Assembly: GCF_028023875.1 (NCBI RefSeq)
Contig: NZ_JAQIPB010000008.1
Coordinates: 1 to 64,000, forward strand
Direction: 5' to 3'
DNA length: 64,000 nucleotides
DNA from: Xenophilus arseniciresistens
GTDB taxonomy: Bacteria; Pseudomonadota; Gammaproteobacteria; Burkholderiales; Burkholderiaceae_C
Shown here: piece after piece, positions 18,499 through 28,180 of the stretch
How positions within the stretch are numbered: position 1 is the first letter of the stretch
Layout of the letters: each line of letters begins with the position of its first letter
Position numbers and translations under genes: made by a program
The notes under the pieces: generated by a model
Databases searched by the model: none
What the model was told of the DNA's origin: nothing
Seen by the model: only the letters and a program-made list of their open reading frames with translations

Positions 18499-19137
18499 AT
18501 GGGCACAGGTCTTTTCATCACGCTCGAAGGCATCGACGGCGCCGGCAAGTCCAGCCACCTGGAATCGCTGGAGGCCTGGCTGCGCGGCACGGGGCGCACC
18601 GTGGTGCGCACGCGCGAGCCCGGCGGCACGCCGTTGGCCGAGACGCTGCGCGAGCTGGTGCTGCAAAAGCCCATGGACGCGCTGACCGAGTCGCTGCTGG
18701 TCTTTGCGGCCCGGCGCGACCATGTGACGCAGGTGATCGCCCCGGCCCTGGCGCGCGGCGAGATCGTGCTGTGCGACCGCTTCACCGACGCCACCTTCGC
18801 CTACCAGGGCGGCGGCCGCGGCTTCGATCTGGAGGTGCTGCAGACGCTGGAGCGCTGGGTGCAGGCGCAGAGTCAAGAAGCCACGCTGCTGCAGCCCGAT
18901 CTGAGCTTCTGGTTCGACCTGCCGCCCGAGGTGGCCGCGCAGCGCCTGGCCGCCGCCCGCGTGCCGGACCGCTTCGAATCCCAGAGTGCCGAGTTCTTCC
19001 GCCGCGTGGCCGAAGGCTATGCCGCGCGCGCGCGCGGCGATGCGGCGCGCTTCGAGCGCATCGACGCCAACCAGCCGCGCGATCAGGTCTGGGTGCAGGT
19101 CGAGTCGGCCTTGCGGCGCCGGGGGATCGGCGCATGA
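18499..19137 (+). CDS. tmk: Thymidylate kinase
   Basis: A 212-residue dTMP kinase. Visible are the P-loop [10 protein letters not shown] (about residues 9-18), the [11 protein letters not shown] motif, the DRF segment [17 protein letters not shown], and a final [11 protein letters not shown] helix. It phosphorylates dTMP to dTDP for DNA synthesis. Length and motifs are normal. It lies 4 nt after mltG and 10 nt before holB, so the three are co-translated in one operon. Confidence 0.96.
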   Translation: MGTGLFITLEGIDGAGKSSHLESLEAWLRGTGRTVVRTREPGGTPLAETLRELVLQKPMDALTESLLVFAARRDHVTQVIAPALARGEIVLCDRFTDATFAYQGGGRGFDLEVLQTLERWVQAQSQEATLLQPDLSFWFDLPPEVAAQRLAAARVPDRFESQSAEFFRRVAEGYAARARGDAARFERIDANQPRDQVWVQVESALRRRGIGA

Positions 19138-19147
19138 GGAGCGCCAC

Positions 19148-20176
19148 GTGAGCGGCGAAGCCGACACGCTGGCCCCCTGGCTGGTCCGCGCGCGCACGGC
19201 GCTGCTGCGCCAGCGCGGCCATGCCTGGCTGTTGCAGGGCGCTTCGGGCCTGGGCCAGTACGAGCTGGGCCTGTCGCTGGCAGCAGCCTGGCTGTGCGAG
19301 CGGCGTGATGCCGGCCAGCCGGAGCAGGGCGCCTGCGGCCAGTGCCCGAGCTGCCACGCCATTGCCGTGCGCACCCATGCCGACCTGTGCGTGCTGATGC
19401 CCGAGGTGGCCATGCACGAGCTGGGCTGGCCGCTCGATGAAAAGGCACAGGCCGAGATCGAGGACAAGAAGCGCAAGCCCAGCCGCGAGATCCGCGTGGA
19501 AGCCATGCGCGACGCGGTGGGTTTTGCCCAGCGCACCAGCGCCCGCGGCCGCGGCAAGGTGGTGCTGGTGTATCCGGCCGAGCGCATGAACGCCATCTCG
19601 GCCAATGCGCTGCTCAAGACGCTGGAGGAGCCCGCGGGCGACATGCGCTTCGTGCTGGCCAGCGAATCGGCCTGGCAGTTGCTGCCCACCATCCGCAGCC
19701 GCTGCCTGGCCTACACCTTGCCCTGGCCCGAGGCCGACGAGGCGCGCGACTGGCTCATCGCGCAGGGCATGGCGCCGGCTGACGCGCCTGCCATGCTGCG
19801 CGCCGCGGGCGGGCGCCCCGAAATGGCGCTGCGCCTGTCGCGCGGCGGCCCTTCGCCCAAGGCCTGGGCGCTGCTGCCCAGGGCCGTGGCGCGCGGCGAG
19901 GTGGCTGCGCTGGCCGAGCTTTCGCCGCCAGCGGCCATCGACGTGCTGCTCAAGCTCTGCCACGACCTGCTGGCTGTGCGCTCTGGCGCAGCCACGCGCT
20001 TTTTCGAGGCCCAGGACTTGCCGCCCGCGCCGTCCTATCGCATCCTGGGCCGCTGGTCGCGCTCGCTGATGCAATCGGCCCGCACCGCGGAACACCCGTT
20101 CAACGCGGGCCTCATGCTGGAGGCGCTGGTCAGCGACGCCCAAAGCGCCCTAAACTCTGCCGCTCGCCGCCCATGA
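19148..20176 (+). CDS. holB: DNA polymerase III delta-prime subunit
   Basis: A 342-residue clamp-loader subunit. The nucleotide-binding loop is degenerate (QGASGLGQYELG, no P-loop lysine), as expected for delta-prime, which does not hydrolyse ATP. The zinc-binding cysteine cluster CGQCPSC is at about residue 60, and the SRC motif RSRCLAY at about 185. GTG 19148 is the start because GAGGAG sits 7 nt upstream; longer in-frame starts lie within tmk. The stop overlaps the pilZ start. Confidence 0.93.
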   Translation: MSGEADTLAPWLVRARTALLRQRGHAWLLQGASGLGQYELGLSLAAAWLCERRDAGQPEQGACGQCPSCHAIAVRTHADLCVLMPEVAMHELGWPLDEKAQAEIEDKKRKPSREIRVEAMRDAVGFAQRTSARGRGKVVLVYPAERMNAISANALLKTLEEPAGDMRFVLASESAWQLLPTIRSRCLAYTLPWPEADEARDWLIAQGMAPADAPAMLRAAGGRPEMALRLSRGGPSPKAWALLPRAVARGEVAALAELSPPAAIDVLLKLCHDLLAVRSGAATRFFEAQDLPPAPSYRILGRWSRSLMQSARTAEHPFNAGLMLEALVSDAQSALNSAARRP

Positions 20177-20559
20177 ACCAGCCAGCCACTCCCGTCGCCA
20201 ACACCGCTCCCGCAGCGCCGCACCGGCCCAGCGTGATCCAGTTGGCCATCAAGGAAAAAGGCGCGCTCTATGCCGCCTACATTCCGCTGTTCGCCGATGG
20301 CGGGGTGTTCATCCCCACCACGCGCGAATACCGGCTGGGCGATGACGTCTACGTGCTGCTGACGCTGCCCGAAGACCCTCAGCGCTACCCGGTGGCTGGC
20401 AAGGTGGCCTGGATCACGCCCGCACGCGCGGCCGGCAACCGCTCGCCGGGCGTGGGCATCCGCTTTCCCGCAGACCAGAAGTCGCGCCAGCTCAAGGCCC
20501 GCATCGAGGACGTGCTGGGCACGTCGCTGGGCGCGGACCGCCCCACGCAAACCATCTGA
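20173..20559 (+). CDS. pilZ: Type IV pilus assembly protein PilZ
   Basis: A 128-residue canonical PilZ (YIPLFADGGVFIPTTREYRL, VAGKVAWITP, GNRSPGVGIRF). This founding PilZ subtype lacks the RxxxR arginine pair that binds cyclic di-GMP in other PilZ domains, and none is visible here. In Pseudomonas and Xanthomonas it is needed for type IV pilus biogenesis and acts with PilB and FimX-like partners. The ATGA overlap with holB shows translational coupling. The order holB-pilZ-tatD is classic. Confidence 0.92.
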   Translation: MNQPATPVANTAPAAPHRPSVIQLAIKEKGALYAAYIPLFADGGVFIPTTREYRLGDDVYVLLTLPEDPQRYPVAGKVAWITPARAAGNRSPGVGIRFPADQKSRQLKARIEDVLGTSLGADRPTQTI

Positions 20560-20659
20560 GGCCCGGCCTCGCGGCCCTGCCCGAGCGCGGCTGCCGCCGC
20601 GCATTCCCACTGGCACGCTGCGCCACACCGCGCGCCGCCGCTCTTTCCCATTGCCCACC

Positions 20660-21466
20660 ATGTTCACCGACTCCCACTGCCACCTGAGCATGCCCGAGCT
20701 CATGCAGGAGCTGCCCCGCATCCGTGCCGCCATGCAGGAGGCGAGGGTGGATCGCGCCCTGTGCATCTGCACCGTGCTCGAGGAGTTCGAAGCTGTGCAC
20801 GCGCTGGCGAGCCAGTACGACAACTTCTGGGCCAGTGTGGGCGTGCATCCCGACAACGAGGACGTGCGCGAACCCACTGTGCAGGAACTGGTCAGCCTGT
20901 CGGCCCGGTCCAAGGTTCTGGCCATTGGCGAGACCGGGCTGGACTACTACCAGATGGAGGAGCGCAAGGGCGGCCGCAGCATCGCCGACATGGAATGGCA
21001 GCGCGAGCGCTTCCGCGTCCATATCCGGGCGGCGCAACAGGTCCACAAGCCGTTGGTGATCCACACGCGTGAGGCCTCGCACGACACCATCGCCATCCTC
21101 AAGGAAGAGGGCGAGCAGGGCGGGGCAGGGGCGGCTGGCGGCGTGTTCCACTGCTTCACCGAGACGGCCGAAGTGGCACGCGCGGCGCTGGACCTGGGCT
21201 TCTACATCTCCTTCTCGGGCATCCTGACCTTCAAGAAGGCGCAGGAGCTGCGCGAGGTGGCGCGCTTCGTCCCGCTGGACCGGCTGTTGATCGAAACGGA
21301 CAGCCCCTACCTGGCACCCGTGCCTTATCGCGGCAAGGTCAACAATCCGTCCTACGTGCCTTTCGTCGCGGCCCAGATCGCCGAACTGCGCGGCATGAGC
21401 GCCGACGCGGTGGGCGAGCTGACCAGCCGAAACTTCGACAACCTTTTTCTTTCGAGGACCGCATGA
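20660..21466 (+). CDS. TatD-family metal-dependent DNase
   Basis: A 268-residue TatD-type TIM-barrel hydrolase. Metal-binding residues are seen in TDSHCHLS (residues 3-10), the glutamate in IGETGLDYY, the histidine in VIHTREA, HCFTE and the aspartate in ETDSPYLAP. Family members are 3-prime to 5-prime exonucleases or deoxyribonucleases. ATG 20660 is taken as the start since TDSHCHL should be at the extreme N-terminus; a TTG at 20651 is less likely. It overlaps the next gene by 4 nt. Confidence 0.92.
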   Translation: MFTDSHCHLSMPELMQELPRIRAAMQEARVDRALCICTVLEEFEAVHALASQYDNFWASVGVHPDNEDVREPTVQELVSLSARSKVLAIGETGLDYYQMEERKGGRSIADMEWQRERFRVHIRAAQQVHKPLVIHTREASHDTIAILKEEGEQGGAGAAGGVFHCFTETAEVARAALDLGFYISFSGILTFKKAQELREVARFVPLDRLLIETDSPYLAPVPYRGKVNNPSYVPFVAAQIAELRGMSADAVGELTSRNFDNLFLSRTA

Positions 21467-22131
21467 GCCTGAAGCCCGCATCCCTCCTGGCGGCCGCACT
21501 TGTCGCGGTGTCCTGCGCAACGACGGCTGGCCCGCGCGAGGACTTCTTTCGCGCCGTCGCGGCCGACAACCCCTATGCCGTGCGCAGCCAGATCGAGCGG
21601 GGCATGGACCCCAACACGCTGGACGACAAGAAGCAGACGGCCCTGGTCATCGCGCTGCGCGAAGGCTCGCCCAAGGTGGCGCGGGCGCTGATCGAGATCA
21701 AGAAGACCGACGTGAACGCCACCAACGGCAGCGATGAATCCCCGCTGATGATGGCCGCGCTGCGGGGCCAGCAGGAGTTCGTGGACCTGCTGCTCAAGCG
21801 CGACGCCGCCGTCAACAAGACCGGCTGGGCGCCGCTGCACTATGCGGCCACTGCCGGTCAGGTCGGCATCATGAAGCAACTGCTGGATCAGCACGCCTTC
21901 ATCGACGCCCAGTCGCCCAACGGCACCACGCCGCTGATGATGGCCGCCATGTACGGCAGCGCCGATGCCGTGAAGCTGCTGCTGGCCGAAGGCGCGGACA
22001 TCATGATGAAGAACGAGCAAGGCCTGAGCGCGCTGGACTTCGCCCGGCGCGCCAATCGCACCGATGCCATGGAGCTGCTCAGCGCCGCCGCCACGCGTGC
22101 ACCCCAAAGGCCCGGCACGGGCAAGTGGTGA
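21463..22131 (+). CDS. Exported ankyrin-repeat protein
   Basis: A 222-residue protein with an N-terminal signal peptide (MSLKPASLLAAALVAVSCAT) and about five ankyrin repeats from residue 30 onward (for example DESPLMMAALRGQQEFVDLL, GWAPLHYAATAGQVGIMKQL, GTTPLMMAAMYGSADAVKLL). It is therefore a periplasmic or membrane-tethered protein-interaction scaffold. The partner is unknown. It overlaps tatD by ATGA and closes the mltG-to-ankyrin operon. The same neighbour occurs after tatD in related genomes. Confidence 0.88.
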   Translation: MSLKPASLLAAALVAVSCATTAGPREDFFRAVAADNPYAVRSQIERGMDPNTLDDKKQTALVIALREGSPKVARALIEIKKTDVNATNGSDESPLMMAALRGQQEFVDLLLKRDAAVNKTGWAPLHYAATAGQVGIMKQLLDQHAFIDAQSPNGTTPLMMAAMYGSADAVKLLLAEGADIMMKNEQGLSALDFARRANRTDAMELLSAAATRAPQRPGTGKW

Positions 22132-22170
22132 GGGTCTGGCCGCCATGCGGCTTTCTTCAATCTCATTGAT

Positions 22171-22199
22171 TTGACATAACACACATTGGATATTTTTAA
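22171..22199 (+). promoter_or_regulatory. Candidate sigma-70 promoter for the riboflavin genes
   Basis: A perfect TTGACA (22171-22176) is followed after 17 nt by TTTTAA (22194-22199), a weak -10. The patch is strikingly A+T-rich for this genome and lies about 100 nt before ribE. No FMN riboswitch core could be recognised in the 171-nt leader, so riboflavin synthesis here is probably not RFN-controlled. Confidence 0.4.
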
Positions 22200-22302
22200 G
22201 CATCAAGGCGAGGGCAACCTAAACCGCCGCCTTCAGCCCCAAGAAGACTCTTTTCCAAGCACCCCAGGGCACGTGCCGCTTCTCTGCGAAAATGCGCACC
22301 CT

Positions 22303-22965
22303 ATGTTCACCGGCATCATCACCGGCGTGGGGCGCATCGCCGCCGTCCACGACCTCGGCAGTTCCGCAGCCCACGGCAAGCGGCTGCACATCCAAGCGCC
22401 TGCGGGCTATCTCGACGACGTCGGCCTCGGCGACAGCATTGCGCTCAACGGCGCCTGCATGACCGTGACGTCCTTCGAGCCGGCCTCGGGCGTGTTCACC
22501 ATCGACATCTCGGCCGAATCGCTGGACAAGACCGCGGGCCTGGACGCCGTGGACCAAAGCGTGAACCTGGAAAAGGCACTGCGCGCGCACGACCGCCTGG
22601 GCGGCCACATCGTCTCCGGGCATGTGGACGGCATTGGCACGGTCAGCCATTTCGAGCCGCTGGGCGAAAGCTGGGAGCTGCGCATCCAGGCGCCGGCCGC
22701 ACTGGCGCGCTTTCTGGCCTACAAGGGCTCCATCACCGTCAATGGCGTCAGCCTGACGGTCAATCGCGTGCTCGACCTGCCCGCCGCAGGCGGCAGCGAG
22801 ATCAGCATCAACCTGATTCCCCACACGGTGCAGAACACGGCCCTGGGCCAGTTGCGCGCCGGCAGTTCCGTCAACCTGGAAATCGACACCGTGGCGCGCT
22901 ACGTGGAGCGCATGCTCCAGGCCGGCGTGCTGCCCGGCGCCGGCTCCTCTGCCCTTCACCCATGA
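22303..22965 (+). CDS. ribE: Riboflavin synthase alpha subunit
   Basis: A 220-residue riboflavin synthase made of two tandem lumazine-binding barrels (about residues 1-97 and 98-200). It has the diagnostic start [10 protein letters not shown] and the second-barrel repeat [14 protein letters not shown]. It dismutates two 6,7-dimethyl-8-ribityllumazine molecules to riboflavin. The ATG at 22303 is fixed by the conserved N-terminus; the frame extends upstream without similarity. It overlaps ribBX by 4 nt. Confidence 0.96.
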   Translation: MFTGIITGVGRIAAVHDLGSSAAHGKRLHIQAPAGYLDDVGLGDSIALNGACMTVTSFEPASGVFTIDISAESLDKTAGLDAVDQSVNLEKALRAHDRLGGHIVSGHVDGIGTVSHFEPLGESWELRIQAPAALARFLAYKGSITVNGVSLTVNRVLDLPAAGGSEISINLIPHTVQNTALGQLRAGSSVNLEIDTVARYVERMLQAGVLPGAGSSALHP

Positions 22966-24116
22966 ACGCTTCCGTCACTCCCCTGCCCACGGCCGCCGCG
23001 CCGCAGGGCGTTGCCCCCATTTCGTCGGTCGAGGAAATCGTGGCCGACCTGCGCGCCGGCCGCATGGTGATCCTCGTGGACGAGGAGGACCGTGAGAACG
23101 AAGGCGACATCGTGATCGCGGCCGACCACATCACGCCGCAGGCCATCAACTTCATGGCGCGCCATGCGCGCGGGCTGATCTGCCTGACGCTCTCGCGCGA
23201 CATGTGCGAGCGGCTGAACCTTCCGCCGATGGTCACGCGCAATGGCGCGAAGCATTCCACGGCTTTCACCGTGTCCATCGAGGCGGCCGAAGGCGTGACC
23301 ACCGGCATTTCGGCCGCCGACCGTGCCCGCACGGTGCAGGCGGCCGTGGCGCCCGGCGCGAAGGCCAGCGACCTGGTGCAGCCAGGCCACATCTTCCCGC
23401 TGCAGGCCGTGGACGGCGGTGTGTTGATGCGCGCCGGCCATACCGAGGCCGGCTGCGACCTGGCCGCGATGGCCGGCTGCTCGAGCGCTTCGGTCATCTG
23501 CGAAGTGATGAACGAAGACGGCACGATGGCGCGCCTGCCCGACCTGCAGGTTTTCGCCGCCGAGCATGACCTGAAGATCGGCACCATTGCCGCGCTGATC
23601 GAATACCGCAGCCGCACCGAGACGCTGATCGAGGAAGTCGGCGCGCGCGAGATCCGCACGGCGCATGGGCCCTTCATGCTGCGCGCCTTCAAGGACACGC
23701 CCAGCGGCGACGTGCACCTGACGCTGGTGCGCGGCCAGTGGGATGCCGATGACGTGGTGCCCGTGCGCGTGCATGAGCCGCTGTCGGTGCTGGACGTGCT
23801 CGAGCTCGAGCGCCCCATGCACTCGTGGAGCCTCGATGCGGCGCTGGCCCATATCGCGGCCGAAGGCAAGGGCGTGGCCGTGCTGCTCAACTGCGGCGAA
23901 AGCGCCGCAGAACTGCTGGCCCAGTTCGAAGGCACCGCCCGCCCCGCGCAGGCCCCCGAGCGCGGCCGCATGGACCTGCGCAGCTACGGCGTGGGCGCCC
24001 AGCTGCTGCGGGCCAGCGGCGTGAGCAAGATGAAGCTGCTGGGCAAGCCCCGGCGCATGCCCAGCATGGCTGCAGGCTACGGCCTGGAAATCCTGGGCTA
24101 CGTCACCAAGGACTGA
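22962..24116 (+). CDS. ribBX: RibBX: DHBP synthase with degenerate GTP cyclohydrolase II domain
   Basis: A 384-residue protein. The N-terminal half (about 20-215) is a complete 3,4-dihydroxy-2-butanone-4-phosphate synthase ([38 protein letters not shown]). The C-terminal half has the GTP cyclohydrolase II fold ([22 protein letters not shown]) but lacks the zinc-binding GDVFGSxxCxC motif, and the cyclohydrolase QEGRG-type segment is replaced by [10 protein letters not shown]. This is the RibBX architecture known in Proteobacteria, where the second domain has no cyclohydrolase II activity. The cell must have a separate ribA. Co-translated with ribE. Confidence 0.88.
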   Translation: MNASVTPLPTAAAPQGVAPISSVEEIVADLRAGRMVILVDEEDRENEGDIVIAADHITPQAINFMARHARGLICLTLSRDMCERLNLPPMVTRNGAKHSTAFTVSIEAAEGVTTGISAADRARTVQAAVAPGAKASDLVQPGHIFPLQAVDGGVLMRAGHTEAGCDLAAMAGCSSASVICEVMNEDGTMARLPDLQVFAAEHDLKIGTIAALIEYRSRTETLIEEVGAREIRTAHGPFMLRAFKDTPSGDVHLTLVRGQWDADDVVPVRVHEPLSVLDVLELERPMHSWSLDAALAHIAAEGKGVAVLLNCGESAAELLAQFEGTARPAQAPERGRMDLRSYGVGAQLLRASGVSKMKLLGKPRRMPSMAAGYGLEILGYVTKD

Positions 24117-24125
24117 TCAAGAGAA

Positions 24126-24599
24126 ATGTTTGAAGCCAACAAGGGAACAGCCGCAGCGCTGGATGGGCGCGGCCTGCGCATCGGCATCGTGCAGGCGCGT
24201 TTCAATGAAGACATCACCAACGCGCTGGCCCAGGCCTGCCTGTCCGAACTGGGCACGCTGGGCGTCTCGGCCGGGCACATCCACCATGTGCATGTGCCCG
24301 GGGCGCTCGAGGTGCCCGTGGCGCTGCAGGCCCTGGCGGCCAGTGGGCGTTTCGATGCCCTGGTCGCGCTGGGCTGCATCATCCGCGGCGAGACCTATCA
24401 CTTCGAGCTGGTGGCCAATGAGTCCGGCGCCGGCGTCAGCCGCGTGTCGCTGGATCACCAGTTGCCCATCGCCAATGCGATCCTGACGACCGAGAACCTG
24501 GAGCAGGCCGTGGCCCGCCAGAGCGAGAAGGGCCGTGACGCGGCCCAGGTTGCGGTTGAAATGGCCCAACTGCTGGCCCAGACGAAAGCCGCCCGATGA
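24126..24599 (+). CDS. ribH: 6,7-dimethyl-8-ribityllumazine synthase
   Basis: A 157-residue lumazine synthase. Substrate-pocket segments [31 protein letters not shown] and [20 protein letters not shown] are intact, including the conserved histidine of the last motif. It condenses the RibB product with the pyrimidine intermediate to make the lumazine precursor of riboflavin. It follows ribBX by 9 nt and overlaps nusB by 4 nt, a standard ribH-nusB pairing. Confidence 0.96.
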   Translation: MFEANKGTAAALDGRGLRIGIVQARFNEDITNALAQACLSELGTLGVSAGHIHHVHVPGALEVPVALQALAASGRFDALVALGCIIRGETYHFELVANESGAGVSRVSLDHQLPIANAILTTENLEQAVARQSEKGRDAAQVAVEMAQLLAQTKAAR

Positions 24600-25117
24600 A
24601 CGCCCAGGCCCCCTCCTCCCCTCCCTCGGACAAGCGCGCCCCGGCCTTCAAGGCCGCGCGCAAGTCTGCCGCCCGTTCGGGCCGTTCGCGGGCGCGCGAG
24701 TTCGCGCTGCAGGCGCTCTACCAGCACCTGGTGGGCCGCAACGAAGCCGAGGCCATCGACACCTTCACCCGCGACCTCACCGGCTTTCACAAGGCCGACT
24801 CGGCGCACTACGACGCGCTGCTGCACGGCGCCATCGCCGAGCAGGCAGACCTGGACGCGCTCATCAAGCCGCTGCTGGACCGGCCCATGGGCGAGATCTC
24901 GCCCATCGAGCACGCCGTGATGTGGATCGGCGCCTATGAGTTCCTGCATTGCCCCGACGTGCCCTGGCGCGTGGTGCTCAACGAGTGCATCGAGCTGGCC
25001 AAGGACTTCGGCGGCACCGACGGCCACAAGTACGTCAATGGCGTGCTCAATGGCCTGGCGCCCAAGCTGCGTTCGCTCGAAGTCGAAGCCGACCGCGCGG
25101 CCGGCCGCCTGCGTTGA
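24596..25117 (+). CDS. nusB: Transcription antitermination factor NusB
   Basis: A 173-residue NusB. It has a basic, low-complexity N-terminal extension (about residues 1-35), then the all-helical core ([58 protein letters not shown]). NusB with NusE (S10) binds boxA RNA and drives rRNA antitermination. The N-terminal extension is longer than in E. coli NusB, as is usual in Burkholderiales. The ATGA overlap with ribH is conserved. Confidence 0.94.
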   Translation: MNAQAPSSPPSDKRAPAFKAARKSAARSGRSRAREFALQALYQHLVGRNEAEAIDTFTRDLTGFHKADSAHYDALLHGAIAEQADLDALIKPLLDRPMGEISPIEHAVMWIGAYEFLHCPDVPWRVVLNECIELAKDFGGTDGHKYVNGVLNGLAPKLRSLEVEADRAAGRLR

Positions 25118-25131
25118 GCACCCGGGCCGCC

Positions 25132-26346
25132 GTGAGCTCCACCGCCGCATCGCCGCGCATCGCCCGCCGCGCCGAACGCATCGAGCCCTTCTATGTCATG
25201 GAAGTGGCCAAGGCCGCGAGCGCTTTGGCGCGCGAGGTCGCCCAGGGCGACTCGCCCATGGTCTTCCTGAACATCGGCGAGCCGGACTTCACGGCCCCGC
25301 CGCTGGTGCAGGAGGCCGCGGCCCGCGCCGTGCGCGCGGGCGCCACGCAGTACACGCAGGCCACCGGCCTGCCGCAGCTGCGCGAACGCATCAGCCGCTG
25401 GTACAGCCAGCGCTTCGGCATCGACGTGCCGGCGCGGCGCATCGTGGTCACGGCCGGCGCGTCGGCTGCGCTGCAGCTGGCCTGCCTCACGCTGATCGAG
25501 TCCGGCGACGACGTGCTGATGCCCGACCCCAGCTACCCCTGCAACCGGCATTTCGTCAGCGCCGCCGAAGGGCGCGCGGTGATGATCCCGACCACGGCGC
25601 AGGAGCGCTTCCAGCTCAGCGCCGCGAAGGTGCAGGCCGCCTGGACCGAGCGCACGCGCGGCGTGCTGCTCGCCTCGCCCTCCAACCCCACGGGCACCTC
25701 CATGGCGCCCGATGAGCTGCGGCGCATCCACGAGGTGGTGCGCGCGCGCGGCGGGCTGACGCTGATCGACGAGATCTACCTGGGCCTTTCCTACGACGAG
25801 GCCTATGCACAGAGCGCGCTGGCCATCGACGACCAGATCATCAGCGTCAACAGCTTCAGCAAGTACTTCAACATGACCGGCTGGCGGCTGGGCTGGCTGG
25901 TGGTGCCCGATGCGCTGGTGCCGGTGGTCGAGCGCGTGGCGCAGAACCTGTTCATCTGCGCCAGCACGGTGGCGCAGTACGCGGCCCTGGCCTGCTTCGA
26001 GCCCGAGAGCATTGCCGAATACGAACGCCGCCGCGGCGAGTTCCGCGCGCGGCGCGACTGGTTCATTCCACAGTTGCAGAGCCTGGGCCTTGATGTGCCC
26101 GTGGTGCCCGATGGCGCCTTCTACGCCTGGGCCGACTGCAGCGCCGTCGCGCGCCGCTGGGGCATCGAGGGCGCCGACGCCAGTTGGGACTTCGCCTTCG
26201 AACTGATGAAGCGCGCCCACATCGCCGTCACGCCGGGCCGCGACTTCGGCCGCGACCAGACCGGCCGCTTCGTCCGCTTTTCCACCGCCAGCGCCATGCC
26301 TCAGCTGCAGGAGGCGGTGACCCGCCTGAAAGCCGCCCTGGGATGA
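25132..26346 (+). CDS. PLP-dependent class I/II aminotransferase
   Basis: About 404 residues, fold-type I aminotransferase of the aspartate/aromatic group. It has FLNIGEPDFTAPP near the N-terminus, the SPSNPTGT motif, the aspartate segment LIDEIYLGLSYD, and the PLP lysine in SFSKYFNMTGWRLGW at about residue 245. The exact amino-acid substrate cannot be read from sequence. The start is uncertain: GTG 25132 is used, TTG 25114 overlapping the nusB stop is possible, and neither has a clear Shine-Dalgarno. It overlaps the ybgC start by 4 nt. Confidence 0.85.
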   Translation: MSSTAASPRIARRAERIEPFYVMEVAKAASALAREVAQGDSPMVFLNIGEPDFTAPPLVQEAAARAVRAGATQYTQATGLPQLRERISRWYSQRFGIDVPARRIVVTAGASAALQLACLTLIESGDDVLMPDPSYPCNRHFVSAAEGRAVMIPTTAQERFQLSAAKVQAAWTERTRGVLLASPSNPTGTSMAPDELRRIHEVVRARGGLTLIDEIYLGLSYDEAYAQSALAIDDQIISVNSFSKYFNMTGWRLGWLVVPDALVPVVERVAQNLFICASTVAQYAALACFEPESIAEYERRRGEFRARRDWFIPQLQSLGLDVPVVPDGAFYAWADCSAVARRWGIEGADASWDFAFELMKRAHIAVTPGRDFGRDQTGRFVRFSTASAMPQLQEAVTRLKAALG

Positions 26347-26885
26347 ACGCAGACTGCGCCATGCGCCAGGCCGCACCCCAGGCCGAAGGCCAGCCCTTCG
26401 AGCTGCAGCTGCGCGTGTACTGGGAAGACACCGATGCCGGCGGCATCGTCTTCTATGCCAACTACCTGAAGTACATGGAGCGCGCGCGCACCGAATGGCT
26501 GCGCGCCCTGGGCGTGCACCAGCGCGAGCTGCGTGAACAGACCGGCGGCATGTTCGTTGTGAGCGAAGCGCAGCTCAAGTACCACCGCCCCGCGCGCCTG
26601 GACGACGTGTTGTGCATCACCACACAACTGCAACATCTTGGCACCGCGTCGATCGTGATGCTGCAGGCGGCCTACCGGCTGGACCCGGCGGCCGAAGCCG
26701 GCCGCCAGCTGCTGTGCGAAGGGACGATCCGCATCGGCTGGGTCGATGCCCAGCGCATGCGCCCGACGCGCATCCCCGACACCGTCACGGGAACCCTCAA
26801 GGCCGTGCCAGGCTCCATCACCGTGGCGAACGGCCCGGGCCTTGCAAGCGGCCTGTCCGCATTCCCGCGCGAACCCCTTTCCTAG
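26343..26885 (+). CDS. ybgC: Tol-Pal-associated acyl-CoA thioesterase YbgC
   Basis: A 180-residue hotdog thioesterase with the YbgC signature WEDTDAGGIVFYANYLKYME at about residue 33, including the catalytic aspartate. YbgC acts on acyl-CoA or acyl-ACP at the inner membrane and is almost always the first gene of the tol-pal cluster, as here before tolQRA. A C-terminal tail of about 30 residues (after RIPDTVTGTLKAV) is longer than in E. coli. The ATG at 26343 overlaps the aminotransferase stop; ATG 26361 is an alternative. Confidence 0.9.
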   Translation: MNADCAMRQAAPQAEGQPFELQLRVYWEDTDAGGIVFYANYLKYMERARTEWLRALGVHQRELREQTGGMFVVSEAQLKYHRPARLDDVLCITTQLQHLGTASIVMLQAAYRLDPAAEAGRQLLCEGTIRIGWVDAQRMRPTRIPDTVTGTLKAVPGSITVANGPGLASGLSAFPREPLS

Positions 26886-26969
26886 CATTGCCCATCCGAC
26901 GCCGGCCAGGGCGATGCCAAGCCCGGGTCAGCGCCAGAGGCAGTCCGGCCGTTGTCTGACCTGAACACC

Positions 26970-27683
26970 ATGAACCAAGACCTCTCGATCACCACCCTCC
27001 TCCTCCACGCCAGCCTGCCGGTGCAGCTGGTGGTCCTGCTGCTGGTCACGGTCTCGATCGCCAGCTGGGCCGCCATCGTGCGCAAGTACTTCGCGCTCAA
27101 GCGCATGCGCGCACTCAACGACGAGTTCGAGCGCGATTTCTGGTCTGGCACCAGCCTCAACGAGCTTTTTGCCTCGGCCGCGCAGAACGCCAAGAACGGC
27201 GGGCCCATGGAGCGCATCTTCGCCTCGGGCATGCGCGAGTACCAGAAGCTGCGCGAACGCCGCGTGAGCGATGCCGGCACCTTGCTGGACGGCGCCCGCC
27301 GCGCCATGCGGGCCAGCTTCCAGCGCGAGCTGGACGCGGGCGAATCGAATCTGTCCTTCCTCGCCACCGTGGGCTCGGTCAGCCCCTATGTGGGCCTGTT
27401 CGGCACCGTGTGGGGGATCATGCATGCCTTCACGGGCCTGGCTGCGCTGGAGCAGGTCACGCTCTCCACCGTGGCGCCCGGCATCGCCGAAGCCCTTGTG
27501 GCCACCGCCATCGGCCTGTTCGCGGCCATCCCGGCCGTGGTGGGCTACAACCGCTTCGCGCGCGAAATCGACCGCATCGCCATTTCGCTGGAGACCTTCA
27601 TCGAGGAGTTCTCCAACATCCTGCAGCGCAACCTGTCGGCCGGCCAGAACGCCACGCCCAACCCCGCCGCCTCGGGCCACTGA
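26970..27683 (+). CDS. tolQ: Tol-Pal system proton channel protein TolQ
   Basis: A 237-residue TolQ/ExbB/MotA family membrane protein with three transmembrane segments: about residues 15-38, 138-160 (GSVSPYVGLFGTVWGIMHAF) and 170-195 (VAPGIAEALVATAIGLFAAI). With TolR it forms the proton-driven motor that energises TolA for outer-membrane constriction at division. ATG 26970 gives the usual N-terminus; a TTG 18 nt upstream is disfavoured. It follows ybgC by 84 nt. Confidence 0.94.
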   Translation: MNQDLSITTLLLHASLPVQLVVLLLVTVSIASWAAIVRKYFALKRMRALNDEFERDFWSGTSLNELFASAAQNAKNGGPMERIFASGMREYQKLRERRVSDAGTLLDGARRAMRASFQRELDAGESNLSFLATVGSVSPYVGLFGTVWGIMHAFTGLAALEQVTLSTVAPGIAEALVATAIGLFAAIPAVVGYNRFAREIDRIAISLETFIEEFSNILQRNLSAGQNATPNPAASGH

Positions 27684-27714
27684 GCCGGCTGCTGCGCACG
27701 GAGAAACAACGCCC

Positions 27715-28161
<447 letters not shown>

Positions 28162-28180
28162 TGGGAAAGAGTTGCACCGC

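Noticed and set aside
16443-18794. A 783-codon minus-strand frame extending ygfZ through mltG
   Set aside because: Only the last about 308 codons resemble YgfZ. The upstream part is antisense to mltG and tmk and has no similarity.
22132-22302. Possible FMN (RFN) riboswitch before ribE
   Set aside because: The conserved RFN core sequences could not be found in the 171-nt leader on either strand.
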